A stretch of DNA of 64,000 nt from assembly GCA_947632555.1 (NCBI GenBank), contig CANRPU010000003.1:1-64000 (forward strand), written 5' to 3'. This stretch comes from an uncultured Lachnospiraceae bacterium. GTDB lineage: Bacteria > Bacillota > Clostridia > Lachnospirales > Lachnospiraceae. Below, in pieces: positions 8,501 to 18,174 of this stretch (position 1 is its first letter; each line of letters starts with the position of its first letter). The notes under the pieces were generated by a model. It did no database searches. It was not told where the DNA came from and saw nothing but the letters and a program-made list of their open reading frames with translations. Both the position numbers and the translations under genes were made by a program.

Positions 8501-9331
8501 GATACCGTCTATGTATGCAGAAACAAGGTGGCGAAGCCCACCGTGTTTATTCCCGTATTTCCCGGGACCAACTGCGAGTACGACAGCACCAGAGCGTTTG
8601 AGAGAGCGGGAGCCAGGGTCATTACCCGCGTATTTAAGAACCTGTCAGCGGAAGACATCCGCTCTTCGGTGGAGGAATTTGAAAAAGCGATCGGACAGGC
8701 GCAGATCATTATGTTCCCGGGCGGTTTCTCGGCAGGTGACGAACCGGACGGTTCCGCCAAATTCTTTGCCACTGCCTTTCAGAACGCCCGCATGAAGGAA
8801 GCCGTACAGAAGCTTCTTCAGGAGAGGGACGGACTGGCGCTGGGCATCTGCAACGGCTTCCAGGCCCTCATCAAGCTGGGGCTGGTACCTTTCGGAGAGA
8901 TCACGGGACAGAATGAAACTTCGCCCACCCTGACGTTCAATACCATCAACCGCCATATATCCAGAATGGTCTATACCAAGGTGGTATCCGATAAGTCCCC
9001 CTGGCTGCGGAAAGCGCGGGCCGGCGCCGTTTACTGTACGCCGGCTTCTCATGGGGAAGGCCGCTTTGTCGCGAATGAAGAGTGGCTGGATAAGCTGTTC
9101 GCGAACGGGCAGGTAGCCACCCAGTATGTGGATATCGACGGAAACGCTTCCATGGATGAGGAATGGAACGTGAACGGTTCCTACCGCGCCGTGGAAGGAA
9201 TCACTTCGCCGGACGGAAGGTGCTTTGGCAAGATGGCCCATGTGGAAAGACGGGATACCGCGGTGGCGGTCAATATCTACGGCGAGCAGGATATGAAGAT
9301 CTTTGAGAGCGGCGTGGACTACTTCCGGTAA
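5537..9331 (+). CDS. purL: Phosphoribosylformylglycinamidine synthase, single-chain
   Basis: This 1264-residue enzyme converts formylglycinamide ribonucleotide, glutamine and ATP to the formylglycinamidine form in purine synthesis. It is the large fused type: an N-terminal PurS-like region, two AIRS-type synthase halves (WSDHCRHTTF near residue 220, FKNETHNHP near 325, and SIGGKDSMSG near 800), and a C-terminal class I glutamine amidotransferase with FPGTNCEYDS, GICNGFQAL holding the catalytic cysteine, and a PASHGEGRF histidine motif. The open frame extends upstream, but GGAGG five bases before the ATG at 5537 sets the start. The purine permease follows, and no purine riboswitch is visible upstream. 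Confidence 0.96.
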   Translation: MGNVKRIYVEKKPPFAVKEKELLEELRNYLGIGGIKRVRVFIRYDVENISEEVFEKACRTVFSEPPVDELYREHIDLLPGERVFSVEYLPGQFDQRADSAVQCVKFLKEDEDPIIRTAVTYVVGGSVSDEEFARIKAYCINPVDSRETDMIKPDTLVTAFEEPADVKVFTGFSSMPEEELRDLYDSLGLAMTFQDFRHIQNYFAGEEHRDPTMTEIRVLDTYWSDHCRHTTFSTELTKVEFGEGYYREPLETTYQSYLDTREEIFAGRKDKFVCLMDLALMAMRKLKKDGKLEDMEQSDEINACSVVVPVEMDYGDEKVTEEWLVFFKNETHNHPTEIEPFGGAATCLGGAIRDPLSGRGYVYQAMRVTGAADPTVPVSETLHGKLSQKKLVRGAAAGYSSYGNQIGLATGYVKEIYHPDYVAKRMEIGAVMGAAPRKNVIRETSDPGDIIILLGGRTGRDGCGGATGSSKVHTDTSIETCGAEVQKGNAPTERKIQRLFRREEVSRLIKKCNDFGAGGVSVAIGELADGLTVDLDKVPKKYAGLDGTELAISESQERMAVVVAPKDVDAFLGYAAEENLEAVPVAEVTKEPRLVLNWRGKDIVNLSRAFLDTNGAHQETAVKVDIPSREDNYLNKTAVPAVEAKLEEKDIKGAWLALLADLNVCSQKGLVEMFDSSIGAASVLMPYGGRYQLTETQTMVAKLPVLRGSTDTVTMMSCGFDPYLSSWSPYHGAVYAVVESMAKIVASGGDYRKIRFTFQEYFRRMTSDPHRWSQPFSALLGAYDAQIGFGLPSIGGKDSMSGTFNDIDVPPTLVSFAVDVAECGDIITPELKRAGSRLVRFKIEKDDYDVPVYEKVMELYDTVADLIRKKVILSAYALDSRGLAAAISKMAFGNKLGVRIQEDLQESVLFENALGDIVAEVAADKTEMLAETDCMMVGTVTEEAAFVFGGMTLPMEEALAAWEGTLEKVFPTKAEKDTSPVESPVFQTDTVYVCRNKVAKPTVFIPVFPGTNCEYDSTRAFERAGARVITRVFKNLSAEDIRSSVEEFEKAIGQAQIIMFPGGFSAGDEPDGSAKFFATAFQNARMKEAVQKLLQERDGLALGICNGFQALIKLGLVPFGEITGQNETSPTLTFNTINRHISRMVYTKVVSDKSPWLRKARAGAVYCTPASHGEGRFVANEEWLDKLFANGQVATQYVDIDGNASMDEEWNVNGSYRAVEGITSPDGRCFGKMAHVERRDTAVAVNIYGEQDMKIFESGVDYFR

Positions 9332-9381
9332 ACGGAGGTCCGCCCCGCGGCTTAAAAGATAAAAAGGAAGGAGATAGTGAT

Positions 9382-10824
9382 ATGGAAAAATTTTTTAAAC
9401 TGAAGGAGAACAACACGACGCTGCGCGCGGAGATCGCGGCGGGTCTGACGACCTTTTTCGCCATGGCCTATATCGTGTTTGTCAATCCCAATCAGGTAGC
9501 GGCCAACGGTGCTGCCGGCTGGCTGGCTGAAGCGGGCGCCGATGCGGCGGCTCTGGGGAAGATCTGGAACTCGGTATATGTGGCTTCCCTGCTGGGAGCC
9601 ATTATCGCCACGCTGCTGATGGCGCTGGTAGCGAAGCTGCCTTTCGCCCTGGCCTGCGGTATGGGACTGAACGCGTTCTTCTGTACCTGTTTTATATCCG
9701 GCGCGTTTTTTAACGGCGTGGACGTGATCGAAGGATATCATTCCGGCGTTGTGATCATCTTTATTTCCGGTCTGGTATTTCTGTTTTTGTCCCTGACGGG
9801 ACTGCGTTCCTACATCGCCAAGGCTATGCCGGACTGCCTGAAAAAGGCGATCCCCGCCGGAATCGGTCTGTTTATTGCCTTCGTGGGCTTTCAGAACGCC
9901 GGCATTATCCAGGCCAATCCCTATACCCTGGTGCAGTTCGTGGACATTAAGGGAGCCATCGCGAACGGAACGTTTAAGGAAACCGCGCTGCCTGCCATTG
10001 TGGCCCTGATCGGCCTTCTGATCATCGGCGTTCTGGGAAAACTGAAAGTAAAAGGCAACGTGATCCTGGGCATCATCATTTCCACGGTAGTTTATTATGT
10101 ACTGGAAGGCACGGTGCCCGGTTTTGACCTGGGCAATATCGGCCAGTCTTTTAAAGATTTCGGCGAGATCGGCATTACCGGTCTGTTCCATGCTTCCGCG
10201 TGGAAGAACGCTTTTACCGGTCCTCATATCGGCGGCATTTTCAACGCCGTTATGCTGATCATCACTTTCTGCCTGGTAGATATGTTCGATACGCTGGGCA
10301 CTCTGTACGGCGCGGCGTCCCAGGCCAATATGCTGGATAAAAACGGAGATCCCGTGAGAGTTAATCAGGCTATGCTCTGCGATTCCATCGGAACCGTGGC
10401 AGGCGCCGTTATGGGTACCTCCACTGTCACCACTTTTGTGGAATCCTCCGCTGGCGTGGCGGAAGGCGGACGTACCGGTCTGACCAGCATTGTCACTACG
10501 GTCTGCTTTGCCGTGTGCCTGTTCCTGAGCCCGTTAGCGAATATCGTGCCCTCCGCGGCTACGGCTTCCGCTCTGATCTATGTGGGCGTGCTGATGGTAA
10601 AGAGCTTCGCGAAAGTGGATATGGAGGATCTTCGCTCCGCCATTCCCGCGTTTGTGGCGCTGATCATGATGCCTCTGACCTATTCTATCGCCAACGGTAT
10701 CGGACTTGGCGCGATCACCTATGTGGTCATGACGCTCTGCACCGGTAAATATAAGAAGAACGACATTGTAGTGACCGTTATCGCGCTGCTGTTCCTGCTG
10801 AAATTTATCTTTGTCACAATGTAA
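9382..10824 (+). CDS. NCS2-family purine permease (AzgA/PbuG-like)
   Basis: The 480-residue protein is a multi-spanning nucleobase transporter of the NCS2 family, AzgA/PbuG branch, which imports adenine, guanine or hypoxanthine with protons. Visible family features are LRAEIAAGLTTFFAMAYIVF at the N terminus, ACGMGLNAFF near residue 95, DMFDTLGTLYG near 297 and the glycine-rich GTSTVTTFVESSAGVAEGGR near 345. It begins 50 bases after purL with a strong GAAGGAGA ribosome binding site, so purine synthesis and uptake are probably co-expressed. A strong terminator follows. Confidence 0.93.
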   Translation: MEKFFKLKENNTTLRAEIAAGLTTFFAMAYIVFVNPNQVAANGAAGWLAEAGADAAALGKIWNSVYVASLLGAIIATLLMALVAKLPFALACGMGLNAFFCTCFISGAFFNGVDVIEGYHSGVVIIFISGLVFLFLSLTGLRSYIAKAMPDCLKKAIPAGIGLFIAFVGFQNAGIIQANPYTLVQFVDIKGAIANGTFKETALPAIVALIGLLIIGVLGKLKVKGNVILGIIISTVVYYVLEGTVPGFDLGNIGQSFKDFGEIGITGLFHASAWKNAFTGPHIGGIFNAVMLIITFCLVDMFDTLGTLYGAASQANMLDKNGDPVRVNQAMLCDSIGTVAGAVMGTSTVTTFVESSAGVAEGGRTGLTSIVTTVCFAVCLFLSPLANIVPSAATASALIYVGVLMVKSFAKVDMEDLRSAIPAFVALIMMPLTYSIANGIGLGAITYVVMTLCTGKYKKNDIVVTVIALLFLLKFIFVTM

Positions 10825-10867
10825 CCACGCTGCGACGCGCAAACGGTAAGATACATAAGATCCGGGG

Positions 10868-10906
10868 AGGCCCCAGGAGCCGGGAAAAGGTTCTTGGGGC
10901 CTTTTT
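10868..10906 (+). terminator. Strong terminator of the purL-permease unit
   Basis: A 14-bp stem (10868-10881 with 10889-10902, two G-T wobbles) is followed by five T residues. Confidence 0.88.
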
Positions 10907-10946
10907 GACAGCCGCGCGGTGAAAATTTTGAAAAGAAAAAAGGAGT

Positions 10947-10974
10947 TTGACAGGCCGCGGCGAATAAGTAAGAT
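10947..10974 (+). promoter_or_regulatory. Promoter of the dgt-dnaG-sigA operon
   Basis: A consensus -35 TTGACA (10947-10952) and TAAGAT (10969-10974) stand 16 bases apart, immediately upstream of dgt. This is the only clear promoter before the next six genes. Confidence 0.65.
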
Positions 10975-11001
10975 AGAGAGTATTTTCGGAAAGGAGCCGC
11001 C

Positions 11002-12006
11002 ATGACGATCAGGGAACAGCTGGAGCAGTGGGAAAAGGAATATCTGAGTCCTTTCGCCGCTCTGAGCATGAACTCCAAAGGCAGGGAACGGGAGGAGGAG
11101 CAGTGTGATATCCGGCCCGTGTTCCAGCGGGACAGGGACAGGATCCTCCATTGCAAATCGTTTCGGAGGCTGAAGGACAAAACTCAGGTATTTCTGACGC
11201 CGGAGGGGGACCATTACCGCACCCGGCTGACCCATACCCTGGAAGTTTCCCAGAATGCCCGCACCATTGCCAAGGCGCTGCGGATGAACGAAGATCTGGT
11301 GGAGGCCATCGCACTGGGACACGACCTGGGGCACACTCCCTTCGGACATGCGGGAGAACGGGCTTTGAACCGGGTATGCCCCTATGGATTTGAACACAAT
11401 GTACAGGGCGTGAGGACCGTGGAAAAGCTGGAAAAGGGCGGACAGGGACTGAACCTGACCGCGGAGGTCAGGGACGGCATCCTGAATCACCAGACGGCGG
11501 GGAATCCTTCCACGCTGGAGGGAAAGATCGTAAAATTTTCGGACAAGATCGCCTATATCCATCATGATATGGACGATGCCATCCGGGCGGGGATCCTGAC
11601 GGAAGCGGATATTCCCAGGGAGATCGGGGATGTGATCGGCTATACCACCGGGGAGAGGCTGGATCATTTTATCCATGATATCGTGACCACCAGCGCCGAC
11701 AGCGGCGATATCAGAATGTCACCGCCGGTAGAGGAAGCCATGCGGAAACTGCGGCAGTTCATGTTTGAGCGGGTATATAAAAATCCCGAGGCCAAAAGCG
11801 AAGAGGGAAAAGCGGAACAGCTGATGGAAACGCTGTATGAGCATTATCTGCGGCATATTGATGTGCTGCCGCCGGATATGCTGCGCATGATAGAGCGCGG
11901 GGAACCCAGGGAGAAGATCGTCTGCGATTATGTGGGAGCCATGACGGACCGTTTCGCCATTGCGACCTACGAAGAGCTTTACATACCCAAGTCCTGGCAC
12001 GGTTAG
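11002..12006 (+). CDS. dgt: Deoxyguanosinetriphosphate triphosphohydrolase-like protein
   Basis: The 334-residue protein is an HD-superfamily dNTP triphosphohydrolase. The metal-binding histidines and aspartates appear as RTRLTHTLEVSQ near residue 73 and GHDLGHTPFGHAGE near residue 110, with DKIAYIHHDMDDA further on. Family members split dNTPs into the nucleoside and tripolyphosphate and help to balance nucleotide pools. It opens an operon with dnaG and the primary sigma factor, an arrangement common in Clostridia that links nucleotide supply to replication. Its length fits the short, non-enterobacterial branch, whose preferred nucleotide is less certain than in E. coli Dgt. Confidence 0.92.
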   Translation: MTIREQLEQWEKEYLSPFAALSMNSKGREREEEQCDIRPVFQRDRDRILHCKSFRRLKDKTQVFLTPEGDHYRTRLTHTLEVSQNARTIAKALRMNEDLVEAIALGHDLGHTPFGHAGERALNRVCPYGFEHNVQGVRTVEKLEKGGQGLNLTAEVRDGILNHQTAGNPSTLEGKIVKFSDKIAYIHHDMDDAIRAGILTEADIPREIGDVIGYTTGERLDHFIHDIVTTSADSGDIRMSPPVEEAMRKLRQFMFERVYKNPEAKSEEGKAEQLMETLYEHYLRHIDVLPPDMLRMIERGEPREKIVCDYVGAMTDRFAIATYEELYIPKSWHG

Positions 12007-12033
12007 GGGGAGCTTGGGAACAGAGGTATCAGA

Positions 12034-13806
12034 ATGTATTATCCGGAAGAACTGATAGAAGAGATCAGAATGAAAAACGATATAGTGGATGTGGTTTCCG
12101 GCTATGTAAAGCTGCAGAAGAAGGGTTCCAGTTATTTTGGGCTCTGCCCGTTCCACAACGAGAAATCCCCGTCGTTTTCCGTATCCGGTTCCAAGCAGAT
12201 GTACTACTGTTTTGGCTGCGGAGCGGGCGGGAATGTCTTTACCTTTGTGATGAACTATGAAAATTATACCTTTGGGGAAGCTGTTAAGCTCCTGGCCTCC
12301 AGGGCGGGGGTGGCCCTGCCCGAAATGGAATATTCGGCGGAGATGAAGCGGCGGGAGAATCACAGGGCCAGGCTGCTGGAGGTCAACAAAGAAGCGGCGA
12401 AGTATTTTTATTATCAGCTCCGGGCAAAGCAGGGAGAAGCGGGATACCGCTATCTCACCGGACGGCAGCTGACGGAAGAAACCATGAAGAAGTTCGGCCT
12501 GGGCTTTGCCGGCAAGACCGGCAGCGACCTGTCGCGGTACATGAAGCAGAAGGGTTATGAGGACAAGCTTCTGCAGGAAGCGGGGCTGGCCGGTTATGAT
12601 GAAAGAAGCGGCATGCGGGATAAATTCTGGAACAGGGTGATGTTTCCCATTCAGGATATCAACCACAGGGTCATAGGCTTCGGGGGCCGGGTCATGGGAG
12701 AGGGAAAACCCAAATACTTAAATTCACCGGAAACCCCCGTTTTTGATAAGAGCAGGAATCTGTACGGTTTGAATTTCGCCAGAACGGCCAGGGCGGGAAA
12801 TATCATCCTGTGCGAGGGCTATATGGACGTGATCGCCATGCATCAGGCGGGCTTTACCCAGGCGGTAGCGTCGCTGGGGACCGCTTTTACCTCCGGCCAG
12901 GCCGGTCTGTTAAAGCGCTATACGGACAAGGTGCTTCTGGCGTACGACAGCGACGGGGCGGGAGTGACCGCCGCACTGCGCGCCATCGGCATTCTCCGGG
13001 AGGCCGGGCTGACGGGTAAGGTCATAGATATGCGTCCCTGCAAGGACCCGGACGAGTTTATCAAAAAGTTCGGAAAGGAAGCCTATCAGGAGAGGATCGA
13101 CAATGCCGAGAACAGCTTTTTCTTTGAGATACGGATGCTGGAGCGGGATTATGATCTGAACGACCCGGAAAGCAAGACCGGGTTTTACAAGGAGATCGCC
13201 CGCAGGCTCTGCGGCTTTGAGATAGAAGTGGAGCGGGAAAATTATCTGGAGGCCGTGGCGGAAAAATACCATATCGGATTTGAGAATCTGCGCAGGCTGG
13301 TGAATACCTACGCGGCACGGACCGGGCTGGTAAAACCGGCGGAGCGCCCTAAGAGCGGTCTGGCGAAAAAAGATCCTCCGGAGGAAAGCGGCAGGCGGGT
13401 ACAGCGGATGCTGCTGACATGGCTGGCGGATGAGCCGGGCGCTTATAAAAAGGCGGCGGCTTTCATCGACGCGTCGGATTTTACGGACGGGCTCTACCGG
13501 AGAGTGGCGGAAAAGCTGTTCGCGGATCTGGAAGCGGGGATCTACAATCCGGCCGGGATCATCAGCATGTTTGAGGAGGAAGAGGAGCAGCGGGAAGCCG
13601 CGGCCCTGTTCAATACCAAGGTAGAGGCCATAGAAACGAAGCAGGAAAGGGAAAGGGCCTTTCATGATATTCTGTATGCGGTAAAGAAGAACAGTTACGA
13701 GTACTATTCCGGTAAGCTGGGAAGTGACGTGCAGGCGCTGAATCAGGTGATCGCGGGCAAAAAGGCCCTGGAAGAACTTGGGAAAACGCATATTTCCCTG
13801 GATTGA
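12034..13806 (+). CDS. dnaG: DNA primase
   Basis: The 590-residue primase makes RNA primers at the replication fork. It has an N-terminal CHC2 zinc finger ([13 protein letters not shown] at 37-49 and [11 protein letters not shown] after it), the catalytic core ([19 protein letters not shown] near 205), and a TOPRIM domain with ILCEGYMDV near 255 and LAYDSDGAG near 305. The C-terminal part is the variable helicase-interaction region. It sits between dgt and sigA, a classical macromolecular synthesis operon without rpsU. Confidence 0.96.
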   Translation: MYYPEELIEEIRMKNDIVDVVSGYVKLQKKGSSYFGLCPFHNEKSPSFSVSGSKQMYYCFGCGAGGNVFTFVMNYENYTFGEAVKLLASRAGVALPEMEYSAEMKRRENHRARLLEVNKEAAKYFYYQLRAKQGEAGYRYLTGRQLTEETMKKFGLGFAGKTGSDLSRYMKQKGYEDKLLQEAGLAGYDERSGMRDKFWNRVMFPIQDINHRVIGFGGRVMGEGKPKYLNSPETPVFDKSRNLYGLNFARTARAGNIILCEGYMDVIAMHQAGFTQAVASLGTAFTSGQAGLLKRYTDKVLLAYDSDGAGVTAALRAIGILREAGLTGKVIDMRPCKDPDEFIKKFGKEAYQERIDNAENSFFFEIRMLERDYDLNDPESKTGFYKEIARRLCGFEIEVERENYLEAVAEKYHIGFENLRRLVNTYAARTGLVKPAERPKSGLAKKDPPEESGRRVQRMLLTWLADEPGAYKKAAAFIDASDFTDGLYRRVAEKLFADLEAGIYNPAGIISMFEEEEEQREAAALFNTKVEAIETKQERERAFHDILYAVKKNSYEYYSGKLGSDVQALNQVIAGKKALEELGKTHISLD

Positions 13807-13844
13807 GGTTATACTACTACTACGTTTTGAAAGGATGGACCAAA

Positions 13845-14954
13845 ATGGACGAAAACACGCAAGCAAGGTTTGAGGAGAAGATCAAGGAACTCCTCGCCGT
13901 TGCCAAGAAGAAAAAGAATGTGCTGGAATATCAGGAGGTCAGCGACTTCTTTACCGATATGCAGCTGGAAGAGGAACAGTTCGATAAGATCCTGGAAGTG
14001 CTGGAGCAGAACAATGTGGATGTGCTGCGGATCACGGAAGAAGACGATGAAGTGGAGGACGCGGAGATCCTGATGATGGAGGAGGAAGATGTGGAGAACA
14101 TCGACCTCTCCGTACCGGACGGCATCAGCATTGAGGACCCGGTCAGGATGTATTTGAAGGAGATCGGCAAGGTGCCGCTTTTGTCAGCGGAGGAAGAGAT
14201 CGAACTGGCCAAGAGAATGGAGATCGGGGATCAGGAGGCCAAAAAAAGACTGGCAGAAGCCAATCTGCGTCTGGTGGTGAGCATAGCCAAACGCTACGTG
14301 GGACGGGGCATGCTGTTTTTGGATCTGATCCAGGAAGGAAACCTGGGACTGATCAAGGCCGTAGAGAAATTTGACTACAGGAAAGGGTATAAGTTTTCCA
14401 CCTATGCTACCTGGTGGATCAGACAGGCCATTACAAGGGCCATTGCCGATCAGGCCAGGACCATCCGGATACCGGTGCATATGGTGGAAACCATCAATAA
14501 ACTGATCCGCGTCAGCCGTCAGCTGCTGCAGGAACTGGGACGGGAGCCGTCACCGGAGGAGATCGCGGAAGAGATGAACATGCCGGTGGACAGGGTGCGG
14601 GAAATCCTCAAGATCAGCCAGGAGCCCGTATCGCTGGAAACCCCTATCGGAGAAGAGGAGGACAGCCACCTGGGCGATTTTATCCAGGATGACAATGTAC
14701 CGGTGCCGGCGGACGCCGCGGCGTTTACTTTGCTAAAGGAACAGCTGGTGGAAGTGCTGGGGACCTTGACGGAGAGGGAACAGAAGGTGCTGCGCCTGCG
14801 CTTCGGGCTGGATGACGGCAGAGCCCGCACGCTGGAGGAAGTGGGCAAGGAGTTTTCCGTCACCCGTGAGCGTATCCGGCAGATCGAGGCAAAGGCGCTG
14901 CGAAAGCTGAGGCATCCCAGCAGAAGCAGGAAACTGAAAGATTATCTGGATTAG
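13845..14954 (+). CDS. rpoD: Primary RNA polymerase sigma factor (SigA/RpoD)
   Basis: This 369-residue housekeeping sigma factor directs RNA polymerase to the -35/-10 promoters seen throughout this window. A short region 1.1 is followed by an acidic linker, region 1.2 ([11 protein letters not shown] near 100), region 2 with [19 protein letters not shown] and the -10 recognition helix [19 protein letters not shown], region 3, and region 4.2 with [20 protein letters not shown]. The ATG at 13845 is preferred over an upstream in-frame codon that overlaps dnaG, because AAGGATGG lies just before it. Confidence 0.97.
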   Translation: MDENTQARFEEKIKELLAVAKKKKNVLEYQEVSDFFTDMQLEEEQFDKILEVLEQNNVDVLRITEEDDEVEDAEILMMEEEDVENIDLSVPDGISIEDPVRMYLKEIGKVPLLSAEEEIELAKRMEIGDQEAKKRLAEANLRLVVSIAKRYVGRGMLFLDLIQEGNLGLIKAVEKFDYRKGYKFSTYATWWIRQAITRAIADQARTIRIPVHMVETINKLIRVSRQLLQELGREPSPEEIAEEMNMPVDRVREILKISQEPVSLETPIGEEEDSHLGDFIQDDNVPVPADAAAFTLLKEQLVEVLGTLTEREQKVLRLRFGLDDGRARTLEEVGKEFSVTRERIRQIEAKALRKLRHPSRSRKLKDYLD

Positions 14955-14962
14955 GATAGGCC

Positions 14963-15694
14963 ATGGAACTGTCGAAAAGATTGCGGGCACTGGCGGATAT
15001 GGTAACGGCGGGGAACCGGGTGGCGGATATCGGCTGCGATCACGGTTTTGTGTCCATTTACCTCTGTGAGAGAAAGATCGCGCCCGGAGCGTACGCCATG
15101 GATGTGCGGGAAGGGCCGCTGCGAAGGGCGCAGGAACATATTGCGGCTTATGGAATGACGGATTACATAGAAACCAGACTTTCGGACGGATTGAAGGGAC
15201 TTGAGGCCGGAGAAGCGGAAACCGTGCTCTGCGCCGGAATGGGGGGCAGGCTGATGGCGTCCATTTTATCGGAGAGCCTCCCGAAGGTCATGAAGACAAA
15301 GGAGCTGATCCTGCAGCCCCAGTCGGAGCTGGCCTATTTCAGATGCTTTCTGAGAGAACACCGGATAGCGGTAACGGAAGAAGATCTGATAAAAGAGGAC
15401 GGTAAGTTCTATCCCATGATGAAGGCGCTGCCGGGCGAAGGCGCCGCGGAGCCGCCGGTCTTTGACGGGAACGGACTGTTTCAGGGGGAGGAAGCGCTCA
15501 GGGTTTCCGACAGATACGGACCGCTGCTTCTGCGGCGGAAACATCCGCTGATGGAAGAATATCTGAAAAGGCTGCGGAATAAGGATCAAAAGATACTTTC
15601 TTCCCTGCCCCGGGAGGGACGGGAGGAAAGAAGGGCACAGATAGAGCAGGAGCTTTCGGATATGGAGAAATGCCTTTTGTGGCTGGCAGAGTAA
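14963..15694 (+). CDS. trmK: tRNA (adenine22-N1)-methyltransferase TrmK
   Basis: The 243-residue protein is an S-adenosylmethionine-dependent methyltransferase of the TrmK/YqfN family, which methylates N1 of adenine 22 in tRNA. The cofactor-binding motif is VADIGCDHGFVSIYL near residue 19, and AETVLCAGMGGRLM near 88 is the other family hallmark. It begins eight bases after sigA and is followed by the Nif3-like gene, the same order (sigA-trmK-yqfO) as in Bacillus and many clostridia. The neighbourhood therefore supports the assignment. Confidence 0.9.
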   Translation: MELSKRLRALADMVTAGNRVADIGCDHGFVSIYLCERKIAPGAYAMDVREGPLRRAQEHIAAYGMTDYIETRLSDGLKGLEAGEAETVLCAGMGGRLMASILSESLPKVMKTKELILQPQSELAYFRCFLREHRIAVTEEDLIKEDGKFYPMMKALPGEGAAEPPVFDGNGLFQGEEALRVSDRYGPLLLRRKHPLMEEYLKRLRNKDQKILSSLPREGREERRAQIEQELSDMEKCLLWLAE

Positions 15695-15705
15695 GGGGGA
15701 AGCTT

Positions 15706-16488
15706 ATGAAATGTACGGAGATCATCCGGCGGCTGGAGGTACTGGCGCCGCCCAGATTCGCGCAGGAGTGGGACAACACGGGACTTCTGGCCGGAAGGAG
15801 CAACAAGGAGATCCGCAAGGTTTATCTGGCGGTGGACGCCACGGATGAGATAGTGGAGGACGCCATTGAGCTGGAAGCGGACCTGCTCCTGACACACCAT
15901 CCGCTGATCTTCAAGCCTTTAAAAGCGGTGACGGAGGAGAATTTTATAAGCCGCCGGGTGCTGCGGCTGCTGCAGGCGGATATGTGCTGTTATGCCATGC
16001 ATACCAATTTCGACGTGATGGGAATGGCGGATGCCGCGGCGGACGAATTGATGCTGCGGAACAGACAGGTCCTGCAGGTAACCTGCGAAGACGAGATCTC
16101 CAAAGAGGGGATCGGCCGATACGGCAGGCTGCCCAGAGTGATGACGCTGTCCGAGTGCGCGCTGTATGTCCGGGAGGTGTTCCGTCTGCCGGCAGTACGG
16201 GTATACGGGGAACTGGAGGGCTCTGTAGAGATCGCGGCGGTTTCTCCGGGTTCCGGCTCCCACATGGGAGAATACGCCCTGCAGGCGGGAGTGGACGTGC
16301 TGATCACGGGAGATATCGACCATCATACGGGAATCGACCTGGCGGCCCGGAACATAGCCGTGATCGACGCGGGACATTACGGCCTGGAAAAGATCTTCGT
16401 ACCGTATATGAAGGACTATTTTTCAAGGAATATGCCGGAATTGCGGATAGAATGCGCGCCGGAAAAAAGTCCGTACGCTGTGCTTTAG
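15706..16488 (+). CDS. Nif3-like dinuclear metal centre protein (YqfO family)
   Basis: This 260-residue protein belongs to the Nif3/YqfO (GTP cyclohydrolase I type 2-like) family, which forms ring-shaped hexamers with two metal ions per subunit. Metal ligands can be seen in LLTHHPLIF near residue 64, MHTNFD near 100 and DAGHYGLEK near 220. It is the short form, lacking the inserted CutA-like domain of YqfO. The biochemical role is still unclear. The ATG at 15706 is chosen over an upstream in-frame codon inside trmK because AAGGGGGAAG precedes it. Its partner trmK is a conserved neighbour. Confidence 0.9.
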   Translation: MKCTEIIRRLEVLAPPRFAQEWDNTGLLAGRSNKEIRKVYLAVDATDEIVEDAIELEADLLLTHHPLIFKPLKAVTEENFISRRVLRLLQADMCCYAMHTNFDVMGMADAAADELMLRNRQVLQVTCEDEISKEGIGRYGRLPRVMTLSECALYVREVFRLPAVRVYGELEGSVEIAAVSPGSGSHMGEYALQAGVDVLITGDIDHHTGIDLAARNIAVIDAGHYGLEKIFVPYMKDYFSRNMPELRIECAPEKSPYAVL

Positions 16489-16499
16489 GAGGAGAGAGT

Positions 16500-18152
16500 A
16501 TGGTCACACTGACAATAGAGGGGAAAGAAAGGCAGTACCCGAAAGGCATCACCTATGAGGAGGTCGTGGCGGAGTATCAGCCTGCCTATGACGATCAGAT
16601 CGCGCTGGTGGCGGTCAACGGCAAGATCAGGGAGCTGTTTAAGAAAGCCGTCAGGGACGGCGTGGTGGAATTTTTTACCCTGAAGGACAACATCGGCAGC
16701 AAGGCCTATATCCGTACGGCCATCATGATGCTGTTAAAAGCGGTGCATGACGTGGCGGGGCCTGCCGAGGCCCAGGGATGCAGGGTGGAGTTTACCGTGG
16801 GGAACGGCTACTATATCCACACGGGAAACCTGCAGGTGACGAAGGAACTGACGGCCCGGCTGAAAGCGCGGATGGAGGAACTGACGGAGGAAAAGATGCC
16901 TCTGTTAAAACGGTCGGTGCCCCTGGAGGACGCCATGGCGCTGTTTCGGGAAAAGGGTATGCGGGACAAGGAAAAGCTTTTCCGCTACAGACGGAGCTCT
17001 TACGTCAATATTTATGAGATGGAAGGGTATTACGATTATTACTATGGGTTTATGCTGCCCAACGCGGGATATGTAAAATATTATGATCTGATCCCGTATT
17101 CGGACGGCCTTATGCTGCTGCTGCCGGATAAGAAAGAACCTTTCAGGGTAGAAGAGATGCCGGAGAGAAAGCTTTTGTTCCGGACGCTGAAGGAAGCCGA
17201 GAGCTGGGGCGAAAAGGTCAATATCACCACGGTGGGGGATCTGAACGACCAGATATGCAGGGGCAGCATCAGCGACATGATCCTGGTGCAGGAAGCGGAG
17301 CAGGAGCGGAAGATAGGAGAGATCGCCAAGGATATCGTAAAGCGGGGGAACGTAAAATTCGTTATGATCGCGGGACCTTCTTCCTCCGGCAAGACCAGTT
17401 TTTCCCACAGGCTTTCCATTCAGCTCCGCACCCAGGGGCTGAAACCCCATCCCATCGCGCTGGACGATTATTTCGTGGACAGGGAATTTACGCCCAGGGA
17501 TGAAAACGGAGATTACAATTTTGAATGTCTGGAAGCCATAGACGTGGAGAAGTTCAATCAGGACATGTGCGCTCTGCTGGCGGGAGAAACGGTGGAAATG
17601 CCCACTTTTAATTTTAAGATCGGCAGACGGGAGTACAAGGGAAATACTCTGAAACTGGAGGCGGACGATATCCTGGTGATCGAGGGGATACACGGGCTGA
17701 ACGAAAAAATGTCCTACGCGCTGCCCTCGGAGAGCAAATACCGGGTGTATATCAGTGCGCTTACCAGCCTGAATATCGACGAGCACAACCGGATCCCGAC
17801 CACCGATGTGCGACTGCTGCGCCGCATGATACGGGATGCCAGGACCAGAGGTTCTTCCGCCCGGCGGACCATACAGATGTGGCCCTCCGTCAGACGGGGG
17901 GAAGAAGAAAATATCTTCCCTTTTCAGGAGGATGCGGACGCCATGTTCAATTCGGCCCTGATCTATGAACTGGCCGTTCTGAAACAGTTCGCGGAACCGC
18001 TGTTATTCGGGATTGAAAAAGATCAGCCGGAATATTACGAAGCCAAACGGCTTTTAAAATTTCTGGAATATTTTCTGGGGGTCAGCAGCGAAAACCTGCC
18101 CCATAACTCTATCTGCAGGGAATTTGTAGGAGGCAGCTGTTTTAACGTATAA
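16500..18152 (+). CDS. Uridine-kinase-like nucleoside kinase with TGS domain
   Basis: The 550-residue protein joins an N-terminal TGS domain (about residues 1-60) and a threonyl-tRNA-synthetase-like second domain (about 60-240) to a P-loop kinase. The kinase part carries GPSSSGKTSF near residue 290 and IALDDYFVDR near 320, as in uridine/cytidine kinases and phosphoribulokinase. The tRNA-synthetase-like region has no catalytic domain. Proteins with this architecture are common in Firmicutes and are annotated as nucleoside kinases, but the substrate has rarely been tested. The start follows a strong AGGAGGAGA site twelve bases after the Nif3-like gene. Confidence 0.85.
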   Translation: MVTLTIEGKERQYPKGITYEEVVAEYQPAYDDQIALVAVNGKIRELFKKAVRDGVVEFFTLKDNIGSKAYIRTAIMMLLKAVHDVAGPAEAQGCRVEFTVGNGYYIHTGNLQVTKELTARLKARMEELTEEKMPLLKRSVPLEDAMALFREKGMRDKEKLFRYRRSSYVNIYEMEGYYDYYYGFMLPNAGYVKYYDLIPYSDGLMLLLPDKKEPFRVEEMPERKLLFRTLKEAESWGEKVNITTVGDLNDQICRGSISDMILVQEAEQERKIGEIAKDIVKRGNVKFVMIAGPSSSGKTSFSHRLSIQLRTQGLKPHPIALDDYFVDREFTPRDENGDYNFECLEAIDVEKFNQDMCALLAGETVEMPTFNFKIGRREYKGNTLKLEADDILVIEGIHGLNEKMSYALPSESKYRVYISALTSLNIDEHNRIPTTDVRLLRRMIRDARTRGSSARRTIQMWPSVRRGEEENIFPFQEDADAMFNSALIYELAVLKQFAEPLLFGIEKDQPEYYEAKRLLKFLEYFLGVSSENLPHNSICREFVGGSCFNV

Positions 18153-18174
18153 TACGAAAAATGAGGAAGATGCC

